A stretch of 58,101 nt of DNA from an uncultured Ruminiclostridium sp. (GCA_910588335.1 CAJUQV010000022.1:1-58101); one strand, 5' to 3'; shown: positions 15,301 through 23,825, counted from the stretch's first letter. Program-made: numbers and translations. The notes: a model not told the origin generated them from the sequence alone.

Positions 15301-16983
15301 TTACGACTGCGCGGACAGGGATTCTTTAAGCTTGGTGAGCGCGATCTTTGTTTCGGCGGTGGTCTCGCCCAACAGAGAGGCTATCTCCTGTACCGCCGTC
15401 ATCTGTTTTTCAATTACCTTGTCGGTAATTTCTATGGTGCTTTGACTTAACTCGTCCTTGGCGCGCCTTGCCTTTTCCTCTTCGGTAACGTCGCGCATAA
15501 TGCTCATTACTATATGGTAACCTGGATCGTATATCAGGGTCTGTTCCACGTATTTGTTGTATTCCGCTAAGAAAATACGCTTATCGTGAATATTAAGCCC
15601 GCTTTCTATAACGTCGAAGAAGGGTAGCGGATCGAGAATCCTCACCACCTGTTCTCCCAAAACGTCGGAGGCATTGGCGATATTCATAAGCTTCATGGCG
15701 GCCTTGTTTATTTGCTGTACCTCAAGGGATTCGTTAAGCACGATAATGGCGTTTGGCGTATTTTTTATGATGGTATCGGAGAAGCTTTCCGCCTTTTCCT
15801 TAAGGAAGGGCAGACACATGGAAAGATCCGCCTTTCCGTTGAACACCGCCACGGCCTTTTCGCGGCAGGTATCATAGCCGCAGCTTCCGCAGTTCAGTTC
15901 GTCCTCCGGACTTCTCTTGCCCATTTTTCTTAATATCTCGTCAATAGCCTTGCTCCCCGGCATAAGACGTTTTACGCCGATAAACTTAATTTCCTTGTTC
16001 ATCTTTTCGTCGGACAGGGGCGTGGCGTTAAAGTCCTCGGTTTTTGCGTATTGATCCACCAGATTCGTGTTGGTAATAAAGGCGTGTCTGTTTCTCTCGA
16101 TAACGGGTCCGCTTACGCAGCTTCCGTAGCAGGCGGACATTTCGATAAAGCATTTTCCCATTTTTCCGCTTGCTATCTCCCGCAAAGCGTTTACGCAGTT
16201 TTCCACTCCGTCGATATGGATATATGTATAATCCTTGTTATTGCACTCCATGGAGCGGAGTACTCCGCCGCCGGTAGGGAAAAGCCTTGCCCTTCCGCCT
16301 TCCTCCGCGCCGTCCTCCGTTTTTTCAAGCTCGATTTTTTCATTTCCAAGCCATTGTGTAAGCTCTTCAAAGGTAAGCACGCAGTCAACTATTCCGGGGT
16401 AATCCTCCGCCTCCGCCTTTTTAGAGATACATGGCCCGATAAATACGGTTTTCGCTTCGGGATTTCTCTGTTTTATCTCCAGCGAGTGCGCCTGCATGGG
16501 TGATACTACCTTTGCAAGATACGGAAGCGCTTCCGGAAAATGCTTCTGGATAAGTAAATTTACCGAGTGGCAGCAGGAGGAAATTATAAGCTCCTGATCG
16601 CCCTTTTCCACCATTTCGTCGTATTTTTGCTTGACCACCGTAGCGCCCTCGGCGGTTTCCTCCGCGTCGGCGAAGCCTAACTTTTTAAGCGCCTTCTTTA
16701 ACGCGGTTATGGTAAGTCCTTCATAATTGGCGACAAAAGAGGGGGCAATGCTTGCTATAACGGGAGCGCCGCTTTTAATAAGCTCTTTGGCTTTGTCAAC
16801 GTCGTTTTTTATCTCCTTGGCGTTCTGGGGGCAGACAACGAAGCACTGTCCGCATAAGATGCATTCCTCTTCAACGATAAACGCCTGATTTTCAAAAAAA
16901 CGAATAGACTTTACCGGACAATGTCGGATACATTTATAACAGTTTTTACAGTTGGATTTTTTAAGTTTAAGATACTGCGGCAT
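15301..16983 (-). CDS. hydS: Sensory [FeFe] hydrogenase with PAS domain (HydS-like, group C)
   Basis: A 560-residue protein: two N-terminal [4Fe-4S] ferredoxin motifs (CKNCYKCIRHCP, CILCGQCFVVCP), then an H-cluster domain with modified motifs SSCCHSVN, IGPCISKKAEAEDY and EMSACYGSCVSGP, then a further cluster motif CGSCGYDTCREKA (about 367-379), a PAS domain (about 415-510) and a C-terminal helix. The altered residues around the H-cluster and the PAS domain are what mark sensory group C enzymes, thought to sense hydrogen rather than turn it over quickly. No kinase domain is fused, so output presumably passes through the adjacent phosphatase. Confidence 0.85.
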   Translation of the reverse strand: MPQYLKLKKSNCKNCYKCIRHCPVKSIRFFENQAFIVEEECILCGQCFVVCPQNAKEIKNDVDKAKELIKSGAPVIASIAPSFVANYEGLTITALKKALKKLGFADAEETAEGATVVKQKYDEMVEKGDQELIISSCCHSVNLLIQKHFPEALPYLAKVVSPMQAHSLEIKQRNPEAKTVFIGPCISKKAEAEDYPGIVDCVLTFEELTQWLGNEKIELEKTEDGAEEGGRARLFPTGGGVLRSMECNNKDYTYIHIDGVENCVNALREIASGKMGKCFIEMSACYGSCVSGPVIERNRHAFITNTNLVDQYAKTEDFNATPLSDEKMNKEIKFIGVKRLMPGSKAIDEILRKMGKRSPEDELNCGSCGYDTCREKAVAVFNGKADLSMCLPFLKEKAESFSDTIIKNTPNAIIVLNESLEVQQINKAAMKLMNIANASDVLGEQVVRILDPLPFFDVIESGLNIHDKRIFLAEYNKYVEQTLIYDPGYHIVMSIMRDVTEEEKARRAKDELSQSTIEITDKVIEKQMTAVQEIASLLGETTAETKIALTKLKESLSAQS

Positions 16984-17007
16984 TTGTCATCGGCTCCTTT
17001 CCCGTTA

Positions 17008-17259
17008 TTATTCCGCCAATGCGGGCTTTTTGATGTTTTCCTCGAAAAATTCCCCGAAGCTGTCCTCGTTTACGCCGAAAATCTGATCGTTTACCTTTAC
17101 CGAAACGCCGTTCATGCAGTGTCCCAAGCAAAAAGCGGCGGATACGGCCACTTTATCGGAAAGATTGTTTTCCTTTATCGCGTTGTTCATAAGCTCGATA
17201 ATCTTATAAGAGCCTCTTATATGGCAGGAACTGCCTACGCATACGTTTACATTTACCAT
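17008..17259 (-). CDS. Thioredoxin-like 2Fe-2S ferredoxin (NuoE/HydC-like)
   Basis: An 83-residue protein with the thioredoxin-like [2Fe-2S] pattern: CVGSSCHIRG near 7-16 and CLGHCMNG near 44-51, giving CxxxxC and CxxxC. It is about half the length of NuoE, so only the cluster domain is present. It is the first gene of the operon, 24 bases before hydS, and probably carries electrons to or from the hydrogenases. A Rex-type operator lies at 17306-17323, just upstream. Confidence 0.82.
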   Translation of the reverse strand: MVNVNVCVGSSCHIRGSYKIIELMNNAIKENNLSDKVAVSAAFCLGHCMNGVSVKVNDQIFGVNEDSFGEFFEENIKKPALAE

Positions 17260-17305
17260 GATATGTACTTTCCTTTCGCATATTATGCGGTTGAATTTTG
17301 TCGTA

Positions 17306-17323
17306 TTGTTAAATCTTAAACAA
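17306..17323 (-). promoter_or_regulatory. Candidate Rex operator ahead of the hydrogenase operon
   Basis: TTGTTAA-ATCT-TAAACAA, one mismatch from the Rex consensus TTGTTAA-N4-TTAACAA. It sits 47 bases upstream of the first start codon of the operon. Rex is the NADH/NAD-sensing repressor of fermentation genes in Gram-positive bacteria. The promoter boxes here are not clear enough to name. Confidence 0.65.
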
Positions 17324-17334
17324 TCCCCTTAAAT

Positions 17335-17369
17335 CAAGTTATGCTGACTTTATAAGTCAGCATAACTTG
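17335..17369. repeat. Perfect 16-bp hairpin between the adhE and hydrogenase units
   Basis: CAAGTTATGCTGACTT and its exact complement enclose a 3-base loop. On the minus strand it follows the kinase-like gene and could end that transcript, but no T-run follows. It resembles the other small palindromes scattered in the window. Confidence 0.6.
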
Positions 17370-17395
17370 ATGTAAAAGAGGTTATTTATACGCGT

Positions 17396-18145
17396 TTATT
17401 CGTAATAGCAAACGCTTGCCCAGCGAGTCAGCAACTCCTTCTCCTCCGGCTTGCCCTTAGCCATCTGAGAAGCGGCAACAATGGGCATCCACTGCTGTAC
17501 GTACTGCTTGGGCGTATCGCTCATTTCGCAGAAGAGATTAAGGTACTTCTCCGCGATCTCCGTATCGTTTTTAAGGGTAAATCTGAGATACGTTCTCGCC
17601 ACGTCCGCACTGGCATTTCCCTGCGTAGCGTGAGACCAGTCCAGAATGTAAGGAGTACCGTCGCTCTGCAAAATAACGTTTGTAGGCGTAAAGTCGCCGT
17701 GGCAAAGCTTCGCATGCTTAGGCATACCGTCAAGACGCTCGGACAGCTCATATCTTGTGGTAGCGTCCAATCCGCTCATAGAAATCTTTCTTCTCATTTT
17801 GTCCTTAAGCTTGGTGAGAAGAGCGCATCTCTGATTGTGTATATTAAGCTGTATCTCAACAAACAGCCTGATATAATCCTCTAACATGGAGGGGTTATCC
17901 TCATAGGACTTTGCAAGAGTCTTACCCTCGATATAGTCTGTCACAATGCACCACTTGCCTTCAACGGTGCAGACTTCCTGAATCTTGGGAACGTTAAGAC
18001 CCGTTTCCTCGACTCTCGCTAAGTTTAAAGCCTCGTTCAGAATGTCGGCCTTGGAATAATTCTCGTTGAACACCTTCAGGGTCAAATTGCCGTCGCGGTA
18101 AATAGTCTTGTCTTTTCTTACAGCGATCACATTGTCTAATTTCAT
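17396..18145 (-). CDS. Aminoglycoside-phosphotransferase-like kinase next to adhE
   Basis: A 249-residue protein of the APH/choline kinase fold. The catalytic loop CHGDFTPTNVIL (about 148-159) and the metal motif ILDWSHA (about 167-173) are intact, and VTDYIEGKTL marks the hinge. The substrate is unknown; resistance function should not be assumed, because members of this superfamily phosphorylate many small molecules. Its start is 29 bases after adhE and in the same direction, so it is probably co-transcribed with adhE under Rex control. Confidence 0.8.
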   Translation of the reverse strand: MKLDNVIAVRKDKTIYRDGNLTLKVFNENYSKADILNEALNLARVEETGLNVPKIQEVCTVEGKWCIVTDYIEGKTLAKSYEDNPSMLEDYIRLFVEIQLNIHNQRCALLTKLKDKMRRKISMSGLDATTRYELSERLDGMPKHAKLCHGDFTPTNVILQSDGTPYILDWSHATQGNASADVARTYLRFTLKNDTEIAEKYLNLFCEMSDTPKQYVQQWMPIVAASQMAKGKPEEKELLTRWASVCYYE

Positions 18146-18174
18146 GATTTCGGTCCTTTCTTATCCCAAATTTA

Positions 18175-20787
18175 TTACTTGCCGTAGTATGCCTTAAGGT
18201 ACATTGCCTTGATCTCTTCCATAAGAGGATAACGAGGGTTTGCGCCCGTGCACTGGTCGTCGAAAGCCTGCTCGGTCATTGCGTCCAGGTTGTCGAGGAA
18301 GTTTTTCTCGTCAACGCCGTAATCTGCAATAGTCTTTTTGATTCCGATTTTTTCCTTCAGCTTGGCGATCTCCTTGATAAGGTTCTCAACCTTTTCATCG
18401 TCAGTCGTTCCGCCGAAGCCCATAGCGTCGGAGAAAGCGGCATATTTAGCCTTGGTGCAGGGGTGAGTATACTGAGAGAAGGTGCCCATCTTTACGGGAG
18501 CCTCTGCGCAGTTGAAGCGAATAACCTCTTCAATCATAAGCGCGTTGGCGATACCGTGAGGAATGTGATGGAACGCGCCTAACTTATGCGCCATTGAGTG
18601 ACATACGCCTAAGAAAGCGTTGGCGAAAGCCATACCAGCGAGAGTAGAAGCGTGAGCCTGTTCCTCTCTCGCCTTGGGGTCGTTTGCGCCGTTTTCGTAG
18701 CAGGAAGGCAGATACTTGAATATAAGCTTGCCCGCTTCGGCGGCAAGACCATCAGTGAAGGGAGTGGCGAGAGTAGCGACATAGGCTTCAAGAGCGTGGG
18801 TCAAGGAGTCGATACCGGAAGCGGAGGTAAGTCCCTTGGGGGCGTTCATCATCATATCCGCGTCAACAATCGCCATTTTGGGCATAAGCTCGTAGTCGGC
18901 GAGAGGATACTTGATACCCGTCTTTTCGTCGGTGATAACCGCGAAGGGAGTAACCTCGGAGCCGGTACCGGCGGAGGTAGGAACGGCTACAAAATAAGCC
19001 TTTTCACCCATCTTAGGGAAGGTATAGATACGTTTTCTTATATCTATAAAGCGCATTGCCATATCCATAAAGTCGGCTTCGGGGTGCTCGTACATTACCC
19101 ACATGATCTTTGCGGCGTCCATAGCGGAGCCGCCGCCGATAGCAATGATAACGTCGGGCTGGAACGCCTTAGCTACTTTTGTTCCCTCGATTGCGCACTC
19201 AAGAGTGGGGTCGGGAGCAACATCGGAGAAAGTAGTATAGGCAATTCCCATTTCGTCAAGCTTATCGGTGATGGGCTTTGTGTATCCGTTGTTGAACAGG
19301 AACGAGTCGGTTACGACGAACGCCCTCTTTTTGCCCATTACGCTGCCTAACTCATCAAGAGCCACAGGCAGGCAGCCTTTTTTGAAGTATACCTTTTCAG
19401 GCGCTCTGAACCAAAGCATATTTTCTCTCCTCTCAGCTACTGTTTTAATGTTAAGCAGGTGCTTTACGCCTACGTTTTCGGAAACGGAGTTGCCGCCCCA
19501 TGAGCCGCAGCCCAGCGTAAGAGAGGGCATAAGCTTGAAGTTATAAAGATCGCCAATGCCGCCCTGTGAGGAGGGAGTATTTATAAGTATGCGGCAGGTC
19601 TTCATTCTCTCGAAGTAATCCGCCATTTTTTCGGTTTCCGTAACCTGGTTGATGTAAAGTGAAGCGGTGTGACCGTAGCCGCCGTCGGCGATAAGATGCT
19701 CCGCCTTCTGTACCGCGTCTTCAAAGTTGTTGGATTTATACATAGCCAGTACGGGAGACAGCTTCTCATGGGCAAAAGGTTCGGAAAGCTCCACGCTTTC
19801 AACCTCGCCGATAAGTATCTTGGTATCGACGGGAACCTCAAAGCCGCTGAGTTCCGCAATCTTTGCAGCCTTTTGTCCTACGATCTTGGCGTTCAGAGCG
19901 CCGTTTATAATCATGGCCTTGCGAACCATGTCCAGTTCCTTATTGTTGAGGAAATGGCAGCCTCTGTACTTAAATTCTTCCTTCACCTTGTCATAAATTT
20001 TGGAATCAACGATAACCGACTGCTCGGAAGCACAGATCATGCCATTGTCAAAGGTCTTGGAGTGAATAATGGAGTTTACGGCGACAAGAATGTCTGCGGT
20101 TTCGTCGATAATGGCGGGGGTATTGCCCGCGCCTACGCCGAGAGCGGGCTTACCGGAGGAATAAGCGGATTTTACCATTCCGGGACCGCCGGTAGCAAGA
20201 ATAATATCGGCTTCCTTCATAATGGTGTTGGTGAGATCAAGGGAAGGAACGTCGATCCAGCCGATAATCCCTTCGGGAGCGCCCGCCTTAACTGCCGCGT
20301 CCAATACCACCTTAGCAGCGGCAATGGTGCAGCCTTTAGCGCGGGGGTGAGGGCTGATAATAATACCGTTTCTGGTCTTAAGGGAAATCAGCGTCTTGAA
20401 AATAGCGGTGGAGGTGGGGTTGGTGGTGGGGATAACAGCCGCAACAAGTCCGATAGGCTCGGCCACCTTTTTGATGCCGAAGCTGTCGTCCTTTTCAACA
20501 ACGCCTACGGTTTTGGTATTCTTATAAGCGTTATAAATGTACTCCGCCGCGTAGTGATTCTTAATCACCTTATCTTCGGCAACGCCCATGCCCGTCTCTT
20601 CAACGGCCATTTTTGCAAGGGGAATCCTCTGGGTGTTGGCAGCGGTTGCGGCGGCCTTGAATATCGCGTCAACCTGCTCCTGAGAATAGGAAGCGAATTT
20701 TTCCTGCGCTTCTCTTACCTGAGCGATCTTTGCTTCAAGCGCTTCAACACTGTCAACAATTTCGGGTACCGCTTTTTGTTTTTTCAT
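18175..20787 (-). CDS. adhE: Bifunctional acetaldehyde-CoA/alcohol dehydrogenase
   Basis: An 870-residue AdhE, the usual length. Residues 1 to about 440 are the CoA-acylating aldehyde dehydrogenase, with the catalytic cysteine in FDNGMICASEQS (about 240-251). About 450-870 is the iron-dependent alcohol dehydrogenase, with the NAD motif IAIGGGSAMDAAK and metal-binding histidines in HSMAHKLGAFHHIPHG. It turns acetyl-CoA to ethanol while oxidising two NADH, so it is the main sink for reducing power when hydrogen release is blocked. It is transcribed leftwards from a promoter near 21045-21073, with a Rex-type operator between promoter and gene. Confidence 0.97.
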   Translation of the reverse strand: MKKQKAVPEIVDSVEALEAKIAQVREAQEKFASYSQEQVDAIFKAAATAANTQRIPLAKMAVEETGMGVAEDKVIKNHYAAEYIYNAYKNTKTVGVVEKDDSFGIKKVAEPIGLVAAVIPTTNPTSTAIFKTLISLKTRNGIIISPHPRAKGCTIAAAKVVLDAAVKAGAPEGIIGWIDVPSLDLTNTIMKEADIILATGGPGMVKSAYSSGKPALGVGAGNTPAIIDETADILVAVNSIIHSKTFDNGMICASEQSVIVDSKIYDKVKEEFKYRGCHFLNNKELDMVRKAMIINGALNAKIVGQKAAKIAELSGFEVPVDTKILIGEVESVELSEPFAHEKLSPVLAMYKSNNFEDAVQKAEHLIADGGYGHTASLYINQVTETEKMADYFERMKTCRILINTPSSQGGIGDLYNFKLMPSLTLGCGSWGGNSVSENVGVKHLLNIKTVAERRENMLWFRAPEKVYFKKGCLPVALDELGSVMGKKRAFVVTDSFLFNNGYTKPITDKLDEMGIAYTTFSDVAPDPTLECAIEGTKVAKAFQPDVIIAIGGGSAMDAAKIMWVMYEHPEADFMDMAMRFIDIRKRIYTFPKMGEKAYFVAVPTSAGTGSEVTPFAVITDEKTGIKYPLADYELMPKMAIVDADMMMNAPKGLTSASGIDSLTHALEAYVATLATPFTDGLAAEAGKLIFKYLPSCYENGANDPKAREEQAHASTLAGMAFANAFLGVCHSMAHKLGAFHHIPHGIANALMIEEVIRFNCAEAPVKMGTFSQYTHPCTKAKYAAFSDAMGFGGTTDDEKVENLIKEIAKLKEKIGIKKTIADYGVDEKNFLDNLDAMTEQAFDDQCTGANPRYPLMEEIKAMYLKAYYGK

Positions 20788-20906
20788 AGTGTTAATCTCC
20801 GTTCTTATCAGAATTTCTTATCCGCCTTATCCGTTTTTTAAGGAGCAGGCGGCCGTTCACATTTTAATTTGCCGTTTGAAATACCTCGCGTCGGTCAGGG
20901 AGCCTA

Positions 20907-20940
20907 ATACTAATCCCTTTTTATAATATGGGATTGGTAT
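20907..20940. repeat. Small palindrome of the ATACYAATCCC type
   Basis: ATACTAATCCC and GGGATTGGTAT, inverted around a 12-base AT-rich centre. The same ends occur near 27118, 36471 and 36533. Confidence 0.7.
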
Positions 20941-20994
20941 AAAAACATAATACGGCGCCAACAGACTTCGACATTTTAAGGTATATTTCTTGGC

Positions 20995-21012
20995 TTGTTA
21001 AAATTTTAACAC
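20995..21012 (-). promoter_or_regulatory. Rex operator in the adhE leader
   Basis: TTGTTAA-AATT-TTAACAC, one mismatch from the palindromic Rex consensus TTGTTAA-N4-TTAACAA. It lies some 25-40 bases downstream of the predicted transcription start, where a bound repressor would block elongation. adhE is a classic Rex target in Firmicutes. Confidence 0.75.
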
Positions 21013-21044
21013 GAGTTGCCGCCATTGTAAAATGTTTTATTAGA

Positions 21045-21073
21045 ATAACAGGATATGAAAAAGTATATGTCAA
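21045..21073 (-). promoter_or_regulatory. Predicted adhE promoter
   Basis: Minus strand: perfect TTGACA (21068-21073), 17-base spacer, TGTTAT (21045-21050, four of six matches). This would place the transcript start near 21037. Confidence 0.55.
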
Positions 21074-21204
21074 TATATTGAAAACGCATTTTGCGTTTTC
21101 TTGTTTTTTAACAAAAAATATAAAACCAAAAAAAAGCTGTTATTAAAGGAAAAAATAAAGGTCGAAATTTTTTGGGTTTGGTATTTTTTGGAATAAATTA
21201 CAAT

Positions 21205-21222
21205 TTGTTAATTGTTTGTCAA
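21205..21222. promoter_or_regulatory. Weak second Rex-like site
   Basis: TTGTTAA-TTGT-TTGTCAA: the left half is perfect and the right half has two mismatches to TTAACAA. It lies about 130 bases upstream of the predicted adhE promoter. It could help Rex binding or be chance in an AT-rich stretch. Confidence 0.3.
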
Positions 21223-21315
21223 ATTCTACGTATTGTGAATTTATTATCAAAGACAATTGACTAAAACGGTGATTCGGCCGTCAATTGATAAGCTTTTATG
21301 TCTTTACCAAAAAAT

Positions 21316-21362
21316 AAATCTTCGGCCAATACACGTTAAAATGTATGACCGAAGATTTTTTT
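21316..21362 (-). terminator. Terminator after the anti-sigma-like gene
   Basis: Stem AATCTTCGGC / GACCGAAGATT (one mismatch, longer pairing inside) with T-runs on both strands, so it could act in either direction. It lies some 35 bases past the gene ending at 21396. Confidence 0.75.
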
Positions 21363-21395
21363 ATTATTAACAATATAAATATCGTCTCGGCGGTA

Positions 21396-23021
21396 TTAGG
21401 ATTCAGTCAAACCCGCTCCCAAGTCGATTTCGCCGTCGGCAAAAGCTTTTATATCAATCAGCTTTCCCTTCCCCTCCGCGTCGGGCTTTCCGAAATCCCG
21501 CACCGTATAAATATCAACCGTGCCGTTTCCCGAAAGGGTTCTCATGGAACCCTTGAATTTTCCGCTTGACAGAGACTCACCGTTGGAGGTTAGTACGTCT
21601 CTGAAATAGCGCACCTTTTCGCCGTTGAAATACCACTGATCCTCTTCGGGATCGTAAGTAACGCCAAACGGCTTGTATTCCTCGGCGTTTTTAAGATTTT
21701 CCTTTAGAGCCTCCTCCGGAGAAAAGCCGCCGGCCATTACTGCCTGGTTTGTTTCGGAAGGGCGGTCACCATATTCGGTATTACCTATATTTACGCTGTT
21801 GTTATACATATCGTCATCTATACTTGTAATCTCAAAGTCAAGGGGTGTCGCGATTATCATATCCGGAACGGGGGAGTTATCAATGGGATATGTTTTTATT
21901 CCCGTCAATTTTCCTCTCGGATCAAAGGAGCCGTCCTCATTTCTCTGAATGTTTTCAAGATCGCGCACCGCTTCCGCGTCAATAATGCCCTCTGCGTCAA
22001 AATAATCGTTTCCGCCCGTGTTTCCGTCCTCGTCAACCGGATAATAATCTACAAAATACCGAACGGGTTTGTCTTCATAATAAAGCTTTCCATTTACGAG
22101 CACAAGACCGAAGCCTTCATATTCGGCAAAAGCGTTTTCTTTGGAAACTTCGCCGCCGACCGATGAACTTTCAATCGCATACGCGTTAAGGTCGCCGTCG
22201 TATAATGTTGCGTAAGAAACCTTTTTCATTATGTCAAGGGTGAGCTTTTCTTTTTTCTCCGTACCGTCAGGTGTTTCATTATAGCTTACACGAGTGTAGA
22301 ACAAGGCGTTTTCATCCTGCTCCGAATCCAAACCGCAAATGGAATAATCAAAATTTCCCCTGTCGGAAAGCTCGTACGTCTCCGCATTCTCATAGTCAAA
22401 AACCATAATTCGGTTATCGATAATTCCCGAACCAAAACTTACGTTAGAACAGATTTCCCGCTTTCCGTCACCGTTCAGATCGCAAAGATAAACGTCCCAC
22501 ACAGGCATTCCCATATAAAGCTGTGCGATTTGTCCATTCTTTTCCGCTTTAACGCTGTCGCTGTTCCATAAAAATTTTACTTCGGGAAATTCGGGCATTT
22601 CAAATTCAAAGGTTTCTTTCCAGCCTTCTTGGGTTTCATTAAGATCGTATTTTTTTTCGGTCTTAAGGTATTCGGGGGCGCTCGCCGCAGGCTTATCGGA
22701 ACCGGCGTCGGTTTCCGCCGCGTCGGTAACCGGCTCGGTTGTCTCCAAATCGGTTCCCTCCGCGCCGCCGCCGATAACCATTCCCTGTCCGTTCCTTACG
22801 GCGAGAGCGAATATCCCGACTCCGGCCGCGCAGATAAGCGCGACACAGGCCGCAGCCGCCGTTTTCCACGGGAAGCTTTTCCTCGCGGCGGAAACTATAA
22901 CCGGCTCCGCCGTGTACTCCTCCGCTTTGCCGCCGTTTTCCTCAAAAAAATTTACCTTGGCTTCCGCCACCATTTTTTCGTCTATATCGGCAAAAATTTC
23001 AAATATATCTTCCGGTTTCAT
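21396..23021 (-). CDS. Anti-sigma-like membrane protein paired with an ECF sigma factor
   Basis: A 541-residue protein with a cytoplasmic N-terminus (about 1-50), one membrane segment (KTAAAACVALICAAGVGIFALAV, about 53-75), a Thr/Ala/Asp-rich linker and a large outer part. The outer part holds CDLNGDGKREICS (about 184-196), a DxNxDG calcium-type loop as in VCBS/FG-GAP repeats. It follows the sigma gene by 63 bases, and the arrangement is that of ECF sigma/anti-sigma pairs. No zinc HxxxCxxC anti-sigma motif is seen, so anti-sigma activity is inferred from context. Confidence 0.7.
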   Translation of the reverse strand: MKPEDIFEIFADIDEKMVAEAKVNFFEENGGKAEEYTAEPVIVSAARKSFPWKTAAAACVALICAAGVGIFALAVRNGQGMVIGGGAEGTDLETTEPVTDAAETDAGSDKPAASAPEYLKTEKKYDLNETQEGWKETFEFEMPEFPEVKFLWNSDSVKAEKNGQIAQLYMGMPVWDVYLCDLNGDGKREICSNVSFGSGIIDNRIMVFDYENAETYELSDRGNFDYSICGLDSEQDENALFYTRVSYNETPDGTEKKEKLTLDIMKKVSYATLYDGDLNAYAIESSSVGGEVSKENAFAEYEGFGLVLVNGKLYYEDKPVRYFVDYYPVDEDGNTGGNDYFDAEGIIDAEAVRDLENIQRNEDGSFDPRGKLTGIKTYPIDNSPVPDMIIATPLDFEITSIDDDMYNNSVNIGNTEYGDRPSETNQAVMAGGFSPEEALKENLKNAEEYKPFGVTYDPEEDQWYFNGEKVRYFRDVLTSNGESLSSGKFKGSMRTLSGNGTVDIYTVRDFGKPDAEGKGKLIDIKAFADGEIDLGAGLTES

Positions 23022-23084
23022 AATATCGTCCCTTTCCGTTAAAAGTTAAAAAAGCAAAATATGCTTTTCATCGTCCTAACCTTG

Positions 23085-23639
23085 TCAATAACCGTTTTTT
23101 TCCAAATACTGCCTGAGCTTTTTTCTTGTTCTGTTCAGAATAACGGACACATTGTCTTCCGAAAGCCCGAACCTCGCCGCTATGTCGGAAACACCGTCAC
23201 AATACCAGTAGCGGCAGATGAAAATATCCCGCTTCCGCTTGGAAATTCCGCGCAGAAAGGCATTTATCTCGCCGATAAGCTCCTTTCGCTCCTGCTCCTC
23301 CTGTATGTCCTTATCGCAGGAAATAAGTTCGGAAAGCTCCTCGAACACCGCGTCCGCCTGTCCTCCCCCTCTTTTAAGGGCAAACTCCCTGCGCCGCGTA
23401 TTGATTGCCAGATTTCTGGTGAGTTTTCCCAAAAAAGTGGACAGCATCTGCGGCTCATTGGGCGGGATAAGCTCCCACGCCTTAAAAAAGGTATCGTTTA
23501 CGCATTCCTCCGCGTCCTGTCTTGTTCCCAAAATATTAACGGCGATCTTCATACAATAGCTTTTGTATTTGTCCGAAACCGAAGCAATGGCCTTTTCACT
23601 GCGCCGGCGAAAAAGCTCCAATATTTCCTTATCCTCCAT
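23085..23639 (-). CDS. ECF sigma factor
   Basis: A 184-residue sigma-70 family protein. Region 2 includes LGTRQDAEECVNDTFFKAWE, and region 4 is a helix-turn-helix (DIFICRYWYCDGVSDIAARF then a second helix ending VILNRTRKKLRQYL). A frame upstream allows a start at 23666, but GGAGG lies 6 bases before the ATG at 23639 (MEDKEILELF), which is preferred. It is the first gene of a two-gene unit with the membrane protein that follows, which probably holds it inactive until a surface signal arrives. Confidence 0.88.
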   Translation of the reverse strand: MEDKEILELFRRRSEKAIASVSDKYKSYCMKIAVNILGTRQDAEECVNDTFFKAWELIPPNEPQMLSTFLGKLTRNLAINTRRREFALKRGGGQADAVFEELSELISCDKDIQEEQERKELIGEINAFLRGISKRKRDIFICRYWYCDGVSDIAARFGLSEDNVSVILNRTRKKLRQYLEKNGY

Positions 23640-23825
23640 AGCATACCTCCGCTCGGTAAGCCGCAAGCGTTTTTACGATCATGCAAGCTATGATTTTCAA
23701 ATACGCTTTAAGCAATCAATGTAAATACGAATTGCTTTTAGCTTGCAGCGGCTTTTCCCTTTCACCTGTATACACAAATATCATCTGAAAATCTTACATT
23801 TTTTTCTGAATTTTTTAAAAATTTT

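Larger units (their letters stand above)
20788..21395. other. adhE upstream region (608 bases), regulatory
   Basis: No gene is present. The AT-rich stretch holds a palindrome at 20907-20940, the Rex-type site at 20995-21012, the promoter at 21045-21073, a hairpin GAAAACGCA/TGCGTTTTC at 21080-21100, a weaker Rex-like site at 21205-21222 and the terminator at 21316-21362 belonging to the next gene. The adhE leader is unusually long, about 250 bases. Confidence 0.7.

Noticed and set aside
17396..18145. Aminoglycoside resistance gene
   Set aside because: Only the general kinase fold supports this; its place in the adhE operon argues for a metabolic role.
18652..20841. Long plus-strand frames (232 and 390 codons) across adhE
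   Set aside because: They are antisense shadows of adhE, without ribosome sites or family motifs; glycine/asparagine-rich composition follows from the adhE codons.
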